The position numbers were made by a program, and so were the translations under genes. A stretch of DNA of 25,337 nt from an uncultured Paracoccaceae bacterium (GTDB lineage: Bacteria > Pseudomonadota > Alphaproteobacteria > Rhodobacterales > Rhodobacteraceae): assembly GCA_937132145.1 (NCBI GenBank), contig CAKZNY010000352.1:1-25337 (forward strand), given 5' to 3'. The notes beneath the pieces were generated by a model that worked only from the letters and a program-made list of their open reading frames with translations, ran no database searches and was not told where the DNA came from. Below, piece after piece: positions 17,013 to 25,337 of this stretch (its first letter is position 1; the number at the start of each line of letters is the position of its first letter).

Positions 17013-19130
17013 ATGGCTCGCGAATATCCCCTCAAGGAATACCGTAACTTTGGTATTATGGCGCACATCGATGCGGGTAAAACTACCTGTACCGAACGCA
17101 TTCTGTATTACACTGGCAAGTCCCACAACATTGGCGAGGTGCATGATGGCGCCGCGACTATGGACTGGATGGAGCAGGAGCAGGAGCGTGGTATAACCAT
17201 CACTTCCGCTGCTACGACGACTTTCTGGGCGCGTACAGATGACGGTGAAGTCGATCAGACCGACAAGTACCGTATGAACATCATCGACACTCCGGGTCAC
17301 GTTGACTTCACTATTGAAGTTGAACGTTCCCTCGCAGTTCTCGATGGCGCGATTGCGCTGCTGGATGCCAACGCCGGTGTCGAGCCGCAGACCGAAACCG
17401 TTTGGCGTCAGGCCGACCGGTACAAGGTTCCGCGTATTGTTTTCGTCAACAAGATGGACAAAGTCGGCGCTGACTTCTTCAACTGCGTAGAGCAGATTGA
17501 AAGTCGCGTTGGTGGCAATCCTCTGCCAGTTCAGATGCCAATCGGTTCTGAAAACGAGTTTGAGGGCCTTATCGACCTGATCACCATGAAAGAATGGGTT
17601 TGGGAAGGCGAGGATCTTGGTTCTACTTGGGAAATCCGCGAAATTCGCGACAGCCTGAAAGATAAAGCTGTCGAGATGCGCGGCGAGATGATCGAAAAAG
17701 CTGTCGAAATGGACGACGACGTAATGGAAACGTACCTAGACGGTACCGAGCCAGACGTTGACACCCTTCGCAGGCTGATCCGCGCAGGCACAATTTCGAT
17801 GACTTTCGTGCCTATCCTGTGTGGTTCCGCGTTCAAAAACAAAGGTGTTCAGCCGCTGTTGAACTGTGTGATCGACTTCCTGCCTAGCCCGCTAGACGTT
17901 GTTGATTACCTGGGCTTCAAACCGGGTGATGAAACCGAGACTCGTGATATCGTGCGTCGTGCAGACGACGACATGCCATTCTCTGGTCTTGCGTTCAAAA
18001 TCATGAACGACCCGTTTGTTGGCACGCTGACTTTTGTGCGTGTTTATTCGGGTACATTGACCAAGGGCGACGGCATCTACAACTCTACTAAAGAGAAAAA
18101 AGAGCGTGTTGGCCGGATGATGATGATGCACTCCAATGATCGCGAAGAGATCACGGAAGCATTTGCCGGCGACATTATTGCGCTTGCAGGTCTGAAAGAC
18201 ACAACAACTGGCGACACACTTTGTTCGGCAAGTGATCCGGTGGTTCTGGAAACAATGACTTTCCCTGAACCAGTGATCGAGATTGCTGTCGAGCCTAAGA
18301 CCAAAGCCGACCAAGAACGTATGTCTGCCGGTCTTGCACGTCTAGCCGCCGAAGATCCATCGTTCCGCGTTGAAACCGATTTTGAATCCGGTCAGACAAT
18401 CATGAAGGGCATGGGCGAGCTTCACCTCGACATCCTCGTTGATCGTCTACGGCGTGAATTCAAGGTTGAGGCCAACATTGGTGCACCGCAAGTTGCTTAC
18501 CGCGAAACTATTTCGCATGAAGCCGATGTTGACTACACCCACAAGAAACAATCTGGTGGTTCCGGTCAGTTCGCGCGCATCAAAATGACGTTGATGCCAA
18601 CCAAGCCGGGCGAAGGTTATTCCTTCGAGTCCAAAATCGTTGGTGGTGCTATTCCCAAGGAATACATCCCGGGCGTTGAAAAAGGCATCCTTTCGGTAAT
18701 GGACAGCGGCCCTCTGGCTGGCTTCCCGGTTATCGACTTCAAGGTTGTTTTGTACGACGGTGGATACCACGATGTTGACTCCAGCGTTCTGGCCTTTGAA
18801 ATTGCGGCACGTGCTGCGATGCGCGAAGGTATGCGGGCCGCTGGCGCCAAGTTGCTAGAGCCGATTATGAAAGTCGAAGTGATTACACCTGAAGAATATA
18901 CAGGCGGCATCATCGGCGATCTGACTTCCCGTCGCGGGATGGTTCAGGGCCAGGATACACGCGGCAACGCGATTGTTATCGACGCTTTTGTACCGCTTGC
19001 GAACATGTTCGGGTACATTAATAACCTGCGTTCCATGTCCTCTGGTCGTGCGAACTTTAGTATGCAGTTTGACCACTACGACGCGGTCCCGGCTGCAATC
19101 TCGAAAGAAATTCAGGAAAAGTTTGCCTGA
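17013..19130 (+). CDS. fusA: translation elongation factor G
   Basis: The 705-aa EF-G GTPase drives translocation and, with RRF, ribosome recycling. The GTPase domain shows G1 AHIDAGKT (17-24), switch I ending ERGITIT (58-64), G3 DTPGH (92-96) and G4 NKMD (146-149). Domains II to V follow in the normal order; domain IV includes the stretch around [12 protein letters not shown] and domain V ends [20 protein letters not shown]. The length is normal for the family. It sits between rpsG and tuf in the str operon; a short perfect hairpin (19144-19159) lies in the 50-base gap to tuf. Confidence 0.99.
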   Translation: MAREYPLKEYRNFGIMAHIDAGKTTCTERILYYTGKSHNIGEVHDGAATMDWMEQEQERGITITSAATTTFWARTDDGEVDQTDKYRMNIIDTPGHVDFTIEVERSLAVLDGAIALLDANAGVEPQTETVWRQADRYKVPRIVFVNKMDKVGADFFNCVEQIESRVGGNPLPVQMPIGSENEFEGLIDLITMKEWVWEGEDLGSTWEIREIRDSLKDKAVEMRGEMIEKAVEMDDDVMETYLDGTEPDVDTLRRLIRAGTISMTFVPILCGSAFKNKGVQPLLNCVIDFLPSPLDVVDYLGFKPGDETETRDIVRRADDDMPFSGLAFKIMNDPFVGTLTFVRVYSGTLTKGDGIYNSTKEKKERVGRMMMMHSNDREEITEAFAGDIIALAGLKDTTTGDTLCSASDPVVLETMTFPEPVIEIAVEPKTKADQERMSAGLARLAAEDPSFRVETDFESGQTIMKGMGELHLDILVDRLRREFKVEANIGAPQVAYRETISHEADVDYTHKKQSGGSGQFARIKMTLMPTKPGEGYSFESKIVGGAIPKEYIPGVEKGILSVMDSGPLAGFPVIDFKVVLYDGGYHDVDSSVLAFEIAARAAMREGMRAAGAKLLEPIMKVEVITPEEYTGGIIGDLTSRRGMVQGQDTRGNAIVIDAFVPLANMFGYINNLRSMSSGRANFSMQFDHYDAVPAAISKEIQEKFA

Positions 19131-19143
19131 TCTGAAAACCACA

Positions 19144-19159
19144 GGTCAGCACCCTGACC
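19144..19159 (+). other. short perfect hairpin between fusA and tuf
   Basis: GGTCAG (19144-19149) and CTGACC (19154-19159) form a 6-bp stem with a CACC loop, followed by AAAATTTAA and the tuf ribosome site GGAGG (19170-19174). It may influence tuf translation or be an RNA-processing mark; it is too short for a firm call. Confidence 0.3.
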
Positions 19160-19180
19160 AAAATTTAATGGAGGCCTATC

Positions 19181-20356
19181 ATGGGTAAGGAAAAGTTTGA
19201 ACGCACCAAACCACACGTTAACGTCGGCACAATCGGCCACGTTGACCACGGTAAAACGACACTGACAGCGGCGATCACCAAGCAGTTCGGTGAATTCCAG
19301 TCGTATGACAGCATCGATTCAGCGCCAGAAGAAAAAGCACGCGGGATCACCATCTCGACAGCACACGTCGAGTATGAGACTGAAGCACGTCACTACGCTC
19401 ACGTTGATTGCCCGGGCCACGCCGATTATGTGAAAAACATGATCACTGGTGCGGCACAGATGGACGGCGCTATTCTGGTTGTGAACGCAGCCGACGGCCC
19501 TATGCCACAGACACGCGAGCACATCCTGCTCGGTCGTCAGGTTGGCATTCCGTACATGGTTGTCTACATGAATAAAGTTGATCAGGTTGACGACGACGAG
19601 TTGTTGGAACTGGTTGAAATGGAAATTCGTGAGCTTCTGACCGAATACGGTTACCCGGGCGACGACATTCCTGTGATCATGGGTTCTGCCCTTGCAGCAC
19701 TTGAAGATCGCGATCCAGAGATCGGTGAAAAATCCATCGCTAAACTGATGGCTGCTGTCGACGAGTACATCCCGATACCACAGCGTGATATTGACAAGCC
19801 GTTCCTTCTGCCAATCGAGGATGTGTTCTCGATTTCCGGTCGCGGTACTGTTGTAACAGGCCGTATTGAACGTGGCATTGTTAATATTGGTGACGAACTT
19901 GAAATCGTCGGCATCAGAGACACCATTAAAACAACTTGTACCGGCGTTGAAATGTTCCGCAAATTGCTGGACCGTGGAGAAGCTGGCGACAATGTTGGTG
20001 TTCTTATCCGCGGTATCGACCGTGCTTCGGTTGAGCGCGGTCAGGTTCTGGTTAAGCCGGGTTCGGTTAAGCCACACACCAAGTTCGAAGCAGAAGTATA
20101 TATTCTGACTAAAGAAGAAGGCGGTCGTCACACGCCATTCTTCAAGAACTACCGTCCACAGTTCTACTTCCGTACAACGGATGTTACCGGTACTGTTACC
20201 CTGCCTGAAGGCGTGGAAATGGTGATGCCGGGCGACAACCTGAAGTTCGACGTTGAACTGATCGCTCCAATCGCGATGGAAGACAAACTACGTTTCGCGA
20301 TCCGCGAAGGTGGCCGTACTGTTGGTTCGGGCGTTGTGTCCAAAATCATCGAGTAA
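19181..20356 (+). CDS. tuf: translation elongation factor Tu
   Basis: The 391-aa EF-Tu delivers aminoacyl-tRNA to the ribosome as a GTP complex. The GTPase domain shows GHVDHGKT (19-26), ARGITIS (53-59), DCPGH (76-80, with the catalytic-position His80) and NKVD (131-134). Domains II ([17 protein letters not shown]) and III ([18 protein letters not shown], ending [14 protein letters not shown]) are complete. GGAGG at 19170-19174 precedes the ATG. Many proteobacteria have a second tuf near tRNA genes; no second copy is in this window. A hairpin terminator follows, separating tuf from the S10 genes. Confidence 0.99.
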   Translation: MGKEKFERTKPHVNVGTIGHVDHGKTTLTAAITKQFGEFQSYDSIDSAPEEKARGITISTAHVEYETEARHYAHVDCPGHADYVKNMITGAAQMDGAILVVNAADGPMPQTREHILLGRQVGIPYMVVYMNKVDQVDDDELLELVEMEIRELLTEYGYPGDDIPVIMGSALAALEDRDPEIGEKSIAKLMAAVDEYIPIPQRDIDKPFLLPIEDVFSISGRGTVVTGRIERGIVNIGDELEIVGIRDTIKTTCTGVEMFRKLLDRGEAGDNVGVLIRGIDRASVERGQVLVKPGSVKPHTKFEAEVYILTKEEGGRHTPFFKNYRPQFYFRTTDVTGTVTLPEGVEMVMPGDNLKFDVELIAPIAMEDKLRFAIREGGRTVGSGVVSKIIE

Positions 20357-20374
20357 GCACTCGAGCACTTAGTC

Positions 20375-20412
20375 ATGTGACCGAGGTATGATCCTCGGTC
20401 ACGTTTAATTTT
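20375..20412 (+). terminator. hairpin terminator or attenuator between tuf and rpsJ
   Basis: GTGACCGAGG (20377-20386) and CCTCGGTCAC (20393-20402) form a perfect 10-bp stem with a 6-base loop, extendable by two outer pairs, followed by GTTTAATTTT. This closes the str operon at least in part. Only 24 bases separate it from rpsJ, so transcription of the S10 genes must come from read-through or from an unseen promoter. Confidence 0.75.
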
Positions 20413-20436
20413 CACTGCAGCCACAGAGGCAACAAA

Positions 20437-20745
20437 ATGCAGAGTCAAAATATTCGCATCCGGCTTAAAGCCTTCGATTTCCGTGTACTGGACGCCAGCA
20501 CAGCTGAAATCGTTAATACGGCCAAACGTACGGGCGCTACGGTGCGCGGTCCTATTCCGCTACCGACACATATCGAAAAGTTCACGGTTCTTCGTGGCCC
20601 GCACATCGACAAAAAGTCGCGCGAGCAATTCGAAATCCGGACGCACAAGCGTCTGTTGGACATTGTTAACCCCACACCACAGACTGTGGACGCGCTGATG
20701 AAGCTCGACCTTGCTGCTGGCGTGGACGTTGAAATCAAGCTTTAG
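20437..20745 (+). CDS. rpsJ: 30S ribosomal protein S10
   Basis: The 102-aa S10 is a 30S head protein that also binds NusB and NusG to couple transcription and translation. It begins [19 protein letters not shown] and has the family segment [19 protein letters not shown], then [21 protein letters not shown] at 20425-20429 is the likely ribosome site. It heads the S10 group; only 80 bases separate it from tuf, too few for the long L4-controlled leader known from E. coli. rplC begins 12 bases downstream. Confidence 0.98.
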   Translation: MQSQNIRIRLKAFDFRVLDASTAEIVNTAKRTGATVRGPIPLPTHIEKFTVLRGPHIDKKSREQFEIRTHKRLLDIVNPTPQTVDALMKLDLAAGVDVEIKL

Positions 20746-20757
20746 GGGGCCAAGATT

Positions 20758-21483
20758 ATGCGTTCTGGAGTAATCGCCAAGAAACTGGGCATGACCCGGT
20801 TGTTCTTAGAGGACGGTCGGCAGATTCCTGTTACCGTGCTTCAAATGGAAAACGTGCAAGTTGTTGCGCAGCGCACCACCGAGCGTGATGGCTATACCGC
20901 CGTTCAGCTGGGTGCAGGCAAAGCAAAAGTAAAACGCACAAGCAAAGGCATGCGTGGCCATTTCGCAGCGGCTAAAGTAGAGCCGAAGCGTAAAATTGCC
21001 GAGTTCCGCGTATCTGCTGACAATCTGATCGAGGTTGGTGCTGAAATCACCGCTGACCACTATCTTGAAGGTCAGTTCGTGGATATCGCTGGCACATCGA
21101 TCGGTAAAGGTTTCCAAGGGGCTATGAAGCGTCACAACTTCAAAGGCCTTCGTGCGACCCACGGTGTATCTGTTTCGCACCGCCCGCACGGCTCTACTGG
21201 TCAGTGTCAGGATCCGGGTAAAGTTTTCAAAGGCAAGAAAATGGCTGGTCACATGGGCTCTGTGCGCGTGACTACGCAGAACTTGCAAGTGATGAAAACC
21301 GATGCGGAACGTGGCTTGATCATGATCAAAGGCGCCGTTCCGGGTTCCCGTGGTGGTTGGGTGACAATCAAGGATGCGGTCAAGAAAGCTGCACCCGAGG
21401 GTCTTCCAATGCCAGCGGCCATTCGTGCTACTGCAACTGAAGCTGCGGCTGAGAAAGCCCCTGAAGGAGGCGTTGAAGAATGA
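20758..21483 (+). CDS. rplC: 50S ribosomal protein L3
   Basis: The 241-aa L3 binds early to 23S rRNA, and its loop reaches the peptidyl transferase centre. It opens [16 protein letters not shown]. The central loop holds [20 protein letters not shown] with Gln149, the residue N-methylated by PrmB in E. coli. The last 25 residues form an Ala/Glu-rich extension ([18 protein letters not shown]) longer than the E. coli protein, as often seen in alphaproteobacteria. GGGGG at 20744-20748 lies before the ATG. Its stop overlaps the rplD start by four bases, pointing to coupled translation. Confidence 0.98.
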   Translation: MRSGVIAKKLGMTRLFLEDGRQIPVTVLQMENVQVVAQRTTERDGYTAVQLGAGKAKVKRTSKGMRGHFAAAKVEPKRKIAEFRVSADNLIEVGAEITADHYLEGQFVDIAGTSIGKGFQGAMKRHNFKGLRATHGVSVSHRPHGSTGQCQDPGKVFKGKKMAGHMGSVRVTTQNLQVMKTDAERGLIMIKGAVPGSRGGWVTIKDAVKKAAPEGLPMPAAIRATATEAAAEKAPEGGVEE

Positions 21484-22100
21484 AAACTGATGTAATCAAA
21501 CTCGACGCAGGCAAGGCCGGTACAATTGAACTGTCCGATGCCATCTTCGGTCTAGAGCCACGTGCAGACATCCTGCACCGCATGGTTCGCTACCAGCTGG
21601 CCAAACGCCAAGCGGGCACTCACAAAGTGAAAACCCGTTCGGAAACCAGCTATTCGACCAAGAAGATCTATCGCCAAAAAGGCACCGGTGGCGCTCGTCA
21701 CGGTTCCCGCAATGCGCCGATCTTCCGTGGTGGTGGTGTCTACAAAGGCCCAACTCCGCGTAGCCACGCACATAACCTGACCAAGAAGTTTCGCGCGCTT
21801 AGCCTGAAACATGCTTTGTCTGCAAAAGTTGCGGCCGGCGAGCTGGTTATTATCGAGGACGCGATCTTGTCCGATGGTAAGACCAAAATGCTTGCTACTG
21901 TGATCAAGGATATGGGCTGGAAACGCACATTGGTCATTGATGGTGCGGAAGTGAATGAAAACTTCGCCCGCGCTGCGCAAAACATTGAAGGCGTTGATGT
22001 ACTGCCATGTGCCGGTGCGAATGTTTATGACATTCTGCGTCGCGACACTCTGGTTCTTACAAAAGCCGCCGTCGTAGCATTGGAGGCACGCCTGTCATGA
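21480..22100 (+). CDS. rplD: 50S ribosomal protein L4
   Basis: The 206-aa L4 lines the peptide exit tunnel and in enterobacteria represses the S10 operon. It starts [20 protein letters not shown]. The tunnel loop is clear: [40 protein letters not shown] region, about residues 46-84. It ends with a Rossmann-like domain ([32 protein letters not shown]). The gene overlaps both neighbours by four bases (ATGA), so rplC, rplD and rplW are translated in series. Tunnel-loop residues look ordinary, with no macrolide-resistance insertion. Confidence 0.98.
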   Translation: MKTDVIKLDAGKAGTIELSDAIFGLEPRADILHRMVRYQLAKRQAGTHKVKTRSETSYSTKKIYRQKGTGGARHGSRNAPIFRGGGVYKGPTPRSHAHNLTKKFRALSLKHALSAKVAAGELVIIEDAILSDGKTKMLATVIKDMGWKRTLVIDGAEVNENFARAAQNIEGVDVLPCAGANVYDILRRDTLVLTKAAVVALEARLS

Positions 22101-22393
22101 CTACCAAAGCCCAACAGTATGATGTGATCCGCAAACCGATCATCACCGAAAAAGCAACCATGGCTTCCGAGCATAATGCCGTTGTTTTCGAAGTGGCGAT
22201 TGACGCGAATAAACCACAGATCAAACAAGCTGTAGAAAGCCTCTTTAATGTTAAGGTGAAAGCGGTTAATACCTCGATTACCAAAGGCAAGGTCAAGCGT
22301 TTCAAGGGGAAACTCGGCAAGCGCAAAGACATCAAAAAAGCTTATGTGACACTGCACGAAGGTAGCACCATCGACGTGTCCACAGGTCTTTAA
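22097..22393 (+). CDS. rplW: 50S ribosomal protein L23
   Basis: The 98-aa L23 sits at the tunnel exit and is the docking site for trigger factor and SRP. It contains [20 protein letters not shown] at the start, the strand [21 protein letters not shown], and [20 protein letters not shown] before the C-terminal strand [14 protein letters not shown]. It overlaps rplD by four bases. After it, the dense gene packing breaks: 113 bases with three hairpins separate it from rplB. Confidence 0.98.
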   Translation: MTTKAQQYDVIRKPIITEKATMASEHNAVVFEVAIDANKPQIKQAVESLFNVKVKAVNTSITKGKVKRFKGKLGKRKDIKKAYVTLHEGSTIDVSTGL

Positions 22394-22412
22394 GCCTTAA
22401 CGAAATTACTAG

Positions 22413-22436
22413 ACGGTCCCCTCGGGGGCCGTTTTT
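22413..22436 (+). terminator. intrinsic terminator-like hairpin between rplW and rplB
   Basis: ACGGTCCC (22413-22420) and GGGGCCGT (22425-22432) pair over 8 bp (one G-U) with a CTCG tetraloop, ending in TTTTT (22432-22436). This is a good intrinsic terminator inside the S10 gene cluster. Confidence 0.7.
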
Positions 22437-22441
22437 CCTCG

Positions 22442-22485
22442 CCGACCTTCGGGGCGGTTTACTCGAATTCAGGTGCAAGCCTGAA
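22442..22485 (+). promoter_or_regulatory. two further tandem hairpins upstream of rplB
   Basis: CCGACC/GGGCGG (22442-22447, 22452-22457) close a TTCG tetraloop with one A-G mismatch and are followed by TTT. TTCAGG/CCTGAA (22468-22473, 22480-22485) form a perfect 6-bp stem with a TGCAAG loop, seven bases before the rplB ribosome site GGAAG (22493-22497). With the terminator hairpin before them they could form a control leader for rplB and the genes behind it. Confidence 0.4.
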
Positions 22486-22506
22486 ATATAACGGAAGACA
22501 GATAAG

Positions 22507-23349
22507 ATGGCACTAAAGTCGTATAAACCGACGACGCCAGGCCAACGTGGGTTGGTTCTGATTGACCGTTCGGAGCTTTGGAAAGGACGTCCTGTCAAAT
22601 CCCTCACAGAGGGTTTGAGCAAAAAGGGCGGTCGGAACAACACCGGACGGATCACTATGCGTCGCAAAGGTGGTGGTGCAAAGCGCCTCTACCGCATCAT
22701 GGATTTCAAACGTCGCAAGTTTGATATGCCGGCAACTGTTGAGCGTATCGAATACGATCCCAACAGAACAGCCTTCATCGCACTGATTCGCTATGAAGAC
22801 GGTGTTCTGAACTACATTCTGGCCCCTCAGCGTCTCGCCGTCGGTGACAAAGTTATCGCATCAGCCAAGGCTGACGTGAAACCGGGTAACGCAATGCCTT
22901 TCACTGGCATGCCTATCGGTACAATCATCCACAACATCGAGCTGAAAGCCGGCAAGGGCGGGCAGATTGCACGTGCCGCTGGTACCTACGCGCAGTTCGT
23001 TGGTCGTGATGGTGGCTACGCCCAGATCCGCTTGTCCTCGGGCGAGTTGCGCTTGGTTCGTCAGGAATGCATGGCCACTGTTGGCGCTGTATCCAACTCG
23101 GATCACGGCAACCAGAACCTTGGTAAGGCTGGTCGTAACCGTCACAAGGGCATCCGCCCATCCGTTCGTGGTGTTGCTATGAACCCGGTCGATCACCCCC
23201 ACGGTGGTGGTGAAGGTCGTACATCCGGTGGTCGTCACCCGGTTACCCCTTGGGGCAAGCCGACTAAAGGTGCGAAAACCCGCAAGAAAAACAAAGCGTC
23301 CAGCAAGCTTATTATCCGCTCGCGTCACGCTAAGAAGAAGGGACGTTAA
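22507..23349 (+). CDS. rplB: 50S ribosomal protein L2
   Basis: The 280-aa L2 is a primary 23S rRNA binder needed for subunit joining and peptidyl transfer. It starts [15 protein letters not shown], has the OB-fold region around [19 protein letters not shown] and the SH3-like part around [22 protein letters not shown]. The universally conserved loop [10 protein letters not shown] lies at 228-237, with the key His at 230. It ends in a Lys/Arg-rich tail (RHAKKKGR). GGAAG at 22493-22497 is the ribosome site. rpsS begins three bases after the stop. Confidence 0.98.
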   Translation: MALKSYKPTTPGQRGLVLIDRSELWKGRPVKSLTEGLSKKGGRNNTGRITMRRKGGGAKRLYRIMDFKRRKFDMPATVERIEYDPNRTAFIALIRYEDGVLNYILAPQRLAVGDKVIASAKADVKPGNAMPFTGMPIGTIIHNIELKAGKGGQIARAAGTYAQFVGRDGGYAQIRLSSGELRLVRQECMATVGAVSNSDHGNQNLGKAGRNRHKGIRPSVRGVAMNPVDHPHGGGEGRTSGGRHPVTPWGKPTKGAKTRKKNKASSKLIIRSRHAKKKGR

Positions 23350-23352
23350 GCT

Positions 23353-23631
23353 ATGGCTCGTTCTGTTTGGAAAGGTCCGTTTGTTGACTCGTATGTTCTC
23401 AAGAAAGCTGAGAAATCACGTGAGTCCGGCAAGCATGAAGTAATTAAAATCTGGTCGCGTCGCTCTACCATCCTGCCTCAGTTCGTTGGACTGACGTTTG
23501 GTGTCTATAACGGCCGCAAGCATATCCCGGTGAATGTCACCGAGGAAATGATTGGTCAGAAATTTGGCGAATACAGCCCGACCCGTACGTTCTACGGTCA
23601 CGCGGCTGATAAAAAAGCGAAGCGGAAATAA
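23353..23631 (+). CDS. rpsS: 30S ribosomal protein S19
   Basis: The 92-aa S19 forms a complex with S13 in the 30S head, near the A-site finger. It opens [20 protein letters not shown], has the family motif [20 protein letters not shown] and ends [20 protein letters not shown]. Length is normal. It is spaced three bases from rplB and two from rplV, so the ribosome site lies within the end of rplB (AAGAAGGGACG, 23335-23345). Confidence 0.98.
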   Translation: MARSVWKGPFVDSYVLKKAEKSRESGKHEVIKIWSRRSTILPQFVGLTFGVYNGRKHIPVNVTEEMIGQKFGEYSPTRTFYGHAADKKAKRK

Positions 23632-23633
23632 TC

Positions 23634-24023
23634 ATGGGAAAGTCTAAAAGCACCCGTCGCGTCGCCGATAACGAGGCGCAGGCCATTTCGAAAATGATGC
23701 GCACCTCTGGTCAGAAACTTAATCTGGTCGCTCAGATGATCCGCAACAAGCCGGTCGGCAAAGCGCTGATTGATCTGACGTTCTCCAAGAAGCGTATTGC
23801 AGGGGATGTGAAGAAATGTCTTCAGTCCGCCATCGCAAATGCCGAAAACAACCACGGTCTGGACGTTGATCAATTGGTCATCGTAGAGGCTTACGTTGGT
23901 AAGAACCTGACTTTGAAACGTGGTCGCCCACGTGCTCGCGGTCGTTTCGGCAAGATTTTGAAACCGTTTAGCCAGCTGACCATCACGGTCCGTCAGGTAT
24001 CCGCAGACGAGGAGCAAGCCTAA
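23634..24023 (+). CDS. rplV: 50S ribosomal protein L22
   Basis: The 129-aa L22 contacts all 23S domains and its beta-hairpin lines the exit tunnel. The N-terminal part holds [15 protein letters not shown] sequence (here [20 protein letters not shown]) and [19 protein letters not shown]; the tunnel hairpin is [19 protein letters not shown], followed by SQLTITVRQ. No deletion is seen in the hairpin that would suggest macrolide resistance. The last stop base is the first base of the rpsC start. Confidence 0.98.
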   Translation: MGKSKSTRRVADNEAQAISKMMRTSGQKLNLVAQMIRNKPVGKALIDLTFSKKRIAGDVKKCLQSAIANAENNHGLDVDQLVIVEAYVGKNLTLKRGRPRARGRFGKILKPFSQLTITVRQVSADEEQA

Positions 24024-24736
24024 TGGGAAATAAGATTAACCCAATCGGTCTGCGTATGCAGATCAACCGTACTTGGGACAGCCGCTGGTATGCGACATCT
24101 AAAGACTTCGGCGACTTGTTGCACGAAGATCTGGCGATCCGTGCTTACGTCAAGAAAAATCAGGTTCAGGCCGGTATTTCGCGCGTAATCATCGAGCGTC
24201 CACACAAGAAGTGTCGTGTTACGATCCATGCAGCTCGCCCCGGTGTTATCATCGGCAAGAAAGGTGCAGACATCGAAACATTGCGTAAAGCTTTGGCCAA
24301 GATGACTGACTCCGAATTGCACCTCAACATTGTTGAAGTTCGCAAGCCGGAAATCGACGCGATGCTGGTTGGCGAGAATATCGCCCAGCAGCTAGAGCGC
24401 CGTGTATCTTTCCGTCGTGCCATGAAACGCGCCGTTCAGAACGCAATGCGTATGGGTGCCCTTGGTATTCGTATCAACTGTGCTGGCCGTCTTGGTGGTG
24501 CTGAAATCGCGCGGACCGAATGGTACCGTGAAGGCCGCGTGCCTTTGCACACACTTCGCGCCGACATCGATCACGCCCAGGTAGAAGCTATGACGGCTTA
24601 TGGTATCATTGGTATCAAAGTCTGGATCTTCAAAGGCGAGATTATGGAGCACGATCCGCAAGCACACGATCGTCGCATGGCTGAAATGCAAGAGGGTGGT
24701 GGCAATCGTCCACAACGCCCCCAGCGTAATCGTTAA
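24023..24736 (+). CDS. rpsC: 30S ribosomal protein S3
   Basis: The 237-aa S3 lies at the mRNA entry channel, where with S4 and S5 it acts as an mRNA helicase. It starts [20 protein letters not shown]. The type-II KH domain includes [15 protein letters not shown] with the GxxG loop at Gly78-Gly81. The C-terminal domain holds [20 protein letters not shown], and an Arg/Gln-rich tail follows (RPQRPQRNR). The start codon shares its first base with the rplV stop. rplP lies 14 bases downstream. Confidence 0.98.
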   Translation: MGNKINPIGLRMQINRTWDSRWYATSKDFGDLLHEDLAIRAYVKKNQVQAGISRVIIERPHKKCRVTIHAARPGVIIGKKGADIETLRKALAKMTDSELHLNIVEVRKPEIDAMLVGENIAQQLERRVSFRRAMKRAVQNAMRMGALGIRINCAGRLGGAEIARTEWYREGRVPLHTLRADIDHAQVEAMTAYGIIGIKVWIFKGEIMEHDPQAHDRRMAEMQEGGGNRPQRPQRNR

Positions 24737-24750
24737 GGGAGGGATGAATA

Positions 24751-25164
24751 ATGCTTCAACCTAAACGTACCAAATTCCGCAAGCAATTTAAGGGCCGTAT
24801 CCACGGTCTGGCTAAAGGCGGATCGGACATTAATTTCGGTCAATGGGGACTAAAAGCCACTGAACCCGACCGTATCAACGCACGTCAAATCGAGGCCGCT
24901 CGTCGTGCCATGACGCGTCACATGAAACGTCAAGGCCGTGTGTGGATCCGGATTTTCCCAGACGTCCCTGTGACAGCCAAACCTATCGAAGTTCGTATGG
25001 GTAAAGGTAAAGGCTCGATCGACCGTTGGGTTGCCAAGGTTAAACCTGGCCGCATCATGTTCGAGATCGACGGCGTATCCGAATCCGTAGCAATGGAGGC
25101 CCTGCGCCTCGCGGCCATGAAGATGTCCGTAAAATGCCGCATCGTTACCCGTGACGACTGGTAA
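24751..25164 (+). CDS. rplP: 50S ribosomal protein L16
   Basis: The 137-aa L16 supports the A site and tRNA passage on the 50S subunit. It starts [24 protein letters not shown], contains the family motif [38 protein letters not shown] and ends [22 protein letters not shown] at 24737-24743 is the ribosome site. A strong terminator follows 25 bases after the stop, so rpmC and rpsQ, the usual next genes, are not in the same transcript here. Confidence 0.98.
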   Translation: MLQPKRTKFRKQFKGRIHGLAKGGSDINFGQWGLKATEPDRINARQIEAARRAMTRHMKRQGRVWIRIFPDVPVTAKPIEVRMGKGKGSIDRWVAKVKPGRIMFEIDGVSESVAMEALRLAAMKMSVKCRIVTRDDW

Positions 25165-25189
25165 GAACGCACATTCGGTTTAAGAATTG

Positions 25190-25221
25190 AAAAACCCTCG
25201 GCGGAAACGTCGGGGGTTTTT
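25190..25221. terminator. strong bidirectional intrinsic terminator after rplP
   Basis: The arms 25190-25203 and 25208-25221 form a 14-bp stem (two G-U pairs) with a GAAA tetraloop, starting with A5 and ending with T5. It ends the rplP message and can also end the convergent minus-strand gene whose stop lies at 25258-25260. Confidence 0.92.
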
Positions 25222-25223
25222 CC

Positions 25224-25251
25224 GTAGGGTGCGTGGTCCCCACGCACCGCT
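25224..25251 (-). repeat. 28-nt palindromic element, copy 2 (inverted relative to copy 1)
   Basis: GGTGCGTGG (25228-25236) and CCACGCACC (25240-25248) are perfect inverted repeats with a TCC loop, flanked by GTAG on the left and GCT on the right. The asymmetric flanks show that it lies in the opposite orientation to the copy at 2548-2575. It sits two bases after the rplP terminator and six bases from the stop of the convergent gene. Confidence 0.7.
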
Positions 25252-25257
25252 CCGACA

Positions 25258-25337
25258 TCACCCCAACGCGCCAACTTCCGTTAACTTCGCCTCCAACCCG
25301 TCGTAATCCTGACCGTCAAACCAATGCACCTGCCAGC
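25258..25337 (-). CDS. C-terminal fragment of unknown minus-strand protein (5' end outside window)
   Basis: On the minus strand an open frame enters from the window edge and ends at TGA (25258-25260). The visible 25 residues run from WQVHWFDGQDYDG to LTEVGALG. The composition, an aromatic stretch followed by a short amphipathic helix, is protein-like, but no family is recognised. The gene converges on rplP, with the shared terminator and the palindromic element between them. It interrupts the expected rplP-rpmC continuation. Confidence 0.6.
   Translation of the reverse strand, partial: WQVHWFDGQDYDGLEAKLTEVGALG

Noticed and set aside
16002..17300. Antisense open frame of 432 codons opposite rpsL, rpsG and the start of fusA
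   Set aside because: It spans three conserved genes on the other strand, has no recognisable domain and shows shadow-type composition.

Overview
The window is the translation and transcription core of an alphaproteobacterium, most likely a Rhodobacterales (Roseobacter-type) member. This rests on the order tRNA-Trp, secE, nusG, rplKAJL, rpoBC, rpsLG, fusA, tuf, S10 operon, on the lengths and sequence feel of RpoB (1379 aa), RpoC (1407 aa), L10 and SecE, and on a moderate GC content. Genus cannot be assigned from the sequence alone. There is no CRISPR array, transposase, phage gene or rRNA.

Layout. 1-84 is the tail of an unknown gene. 254-1267 holds two accessory genes: a secreted PepSY-like protein with an Asn/Gly-rich tail, and a two-TM membrane protein carrying a LuxR-type HTH. 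tRNA-Trp(CCA) lies at 1399-1474, followed by an exported protein with a TolA/TonB-like domain and a peptidoglycan-binding domain (1617-2534). Then come secE, nusG, rplK, rplA, rplJ, rplL, rpoB and rpoC up to 14637, closed by a strong symmetric terminator. A minus-strand glycosyltransferase-like gene (14696-15706) sits between rpoC and the str operon. A good sigma70-type promoter at 15917-15945 starts rpsL, rpsG, fusA and tuf, and a hairpin follows tuf. The S10 cluster runs rpsJ, rplC, rplD, rplW, rplB, rpsS, rplV, rpsC, rplP and stops at a 14-bp hairpin terminator (25190-25221). The 3' end of a minus-strand gene of unknown function follows, so the usual run-on into rpmC/rpsQ is interrupted here.

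The core genes make the L11/L1 and L10/L12 stalk proteins, the RNA polymerase beta and beta' subunits, the elongation factors and the proteins of both ribosomal subunits. Control appears to lie in the gaps: the rplA-rplJ gap (233 nt) folds into several tetraloop hairpins, the rplL-rpoB gap has two strong hairpins, and terminator-like hairpins lie between secE and nusG, tuf and rpsJ, and rplW and rplB.

The main non-textbook observations are a 28-nt palindromic element present twice in opposite orientation (2548-2575 and 25224-25251), the PepSY/membrane-HTH pair, the breaks in the ribosomal cluster by minus-strand genes, and the hairpin series in the leaders. I found no convincing wholly new multi-gene system; most of the window is highly conserved housekeeping DNA.
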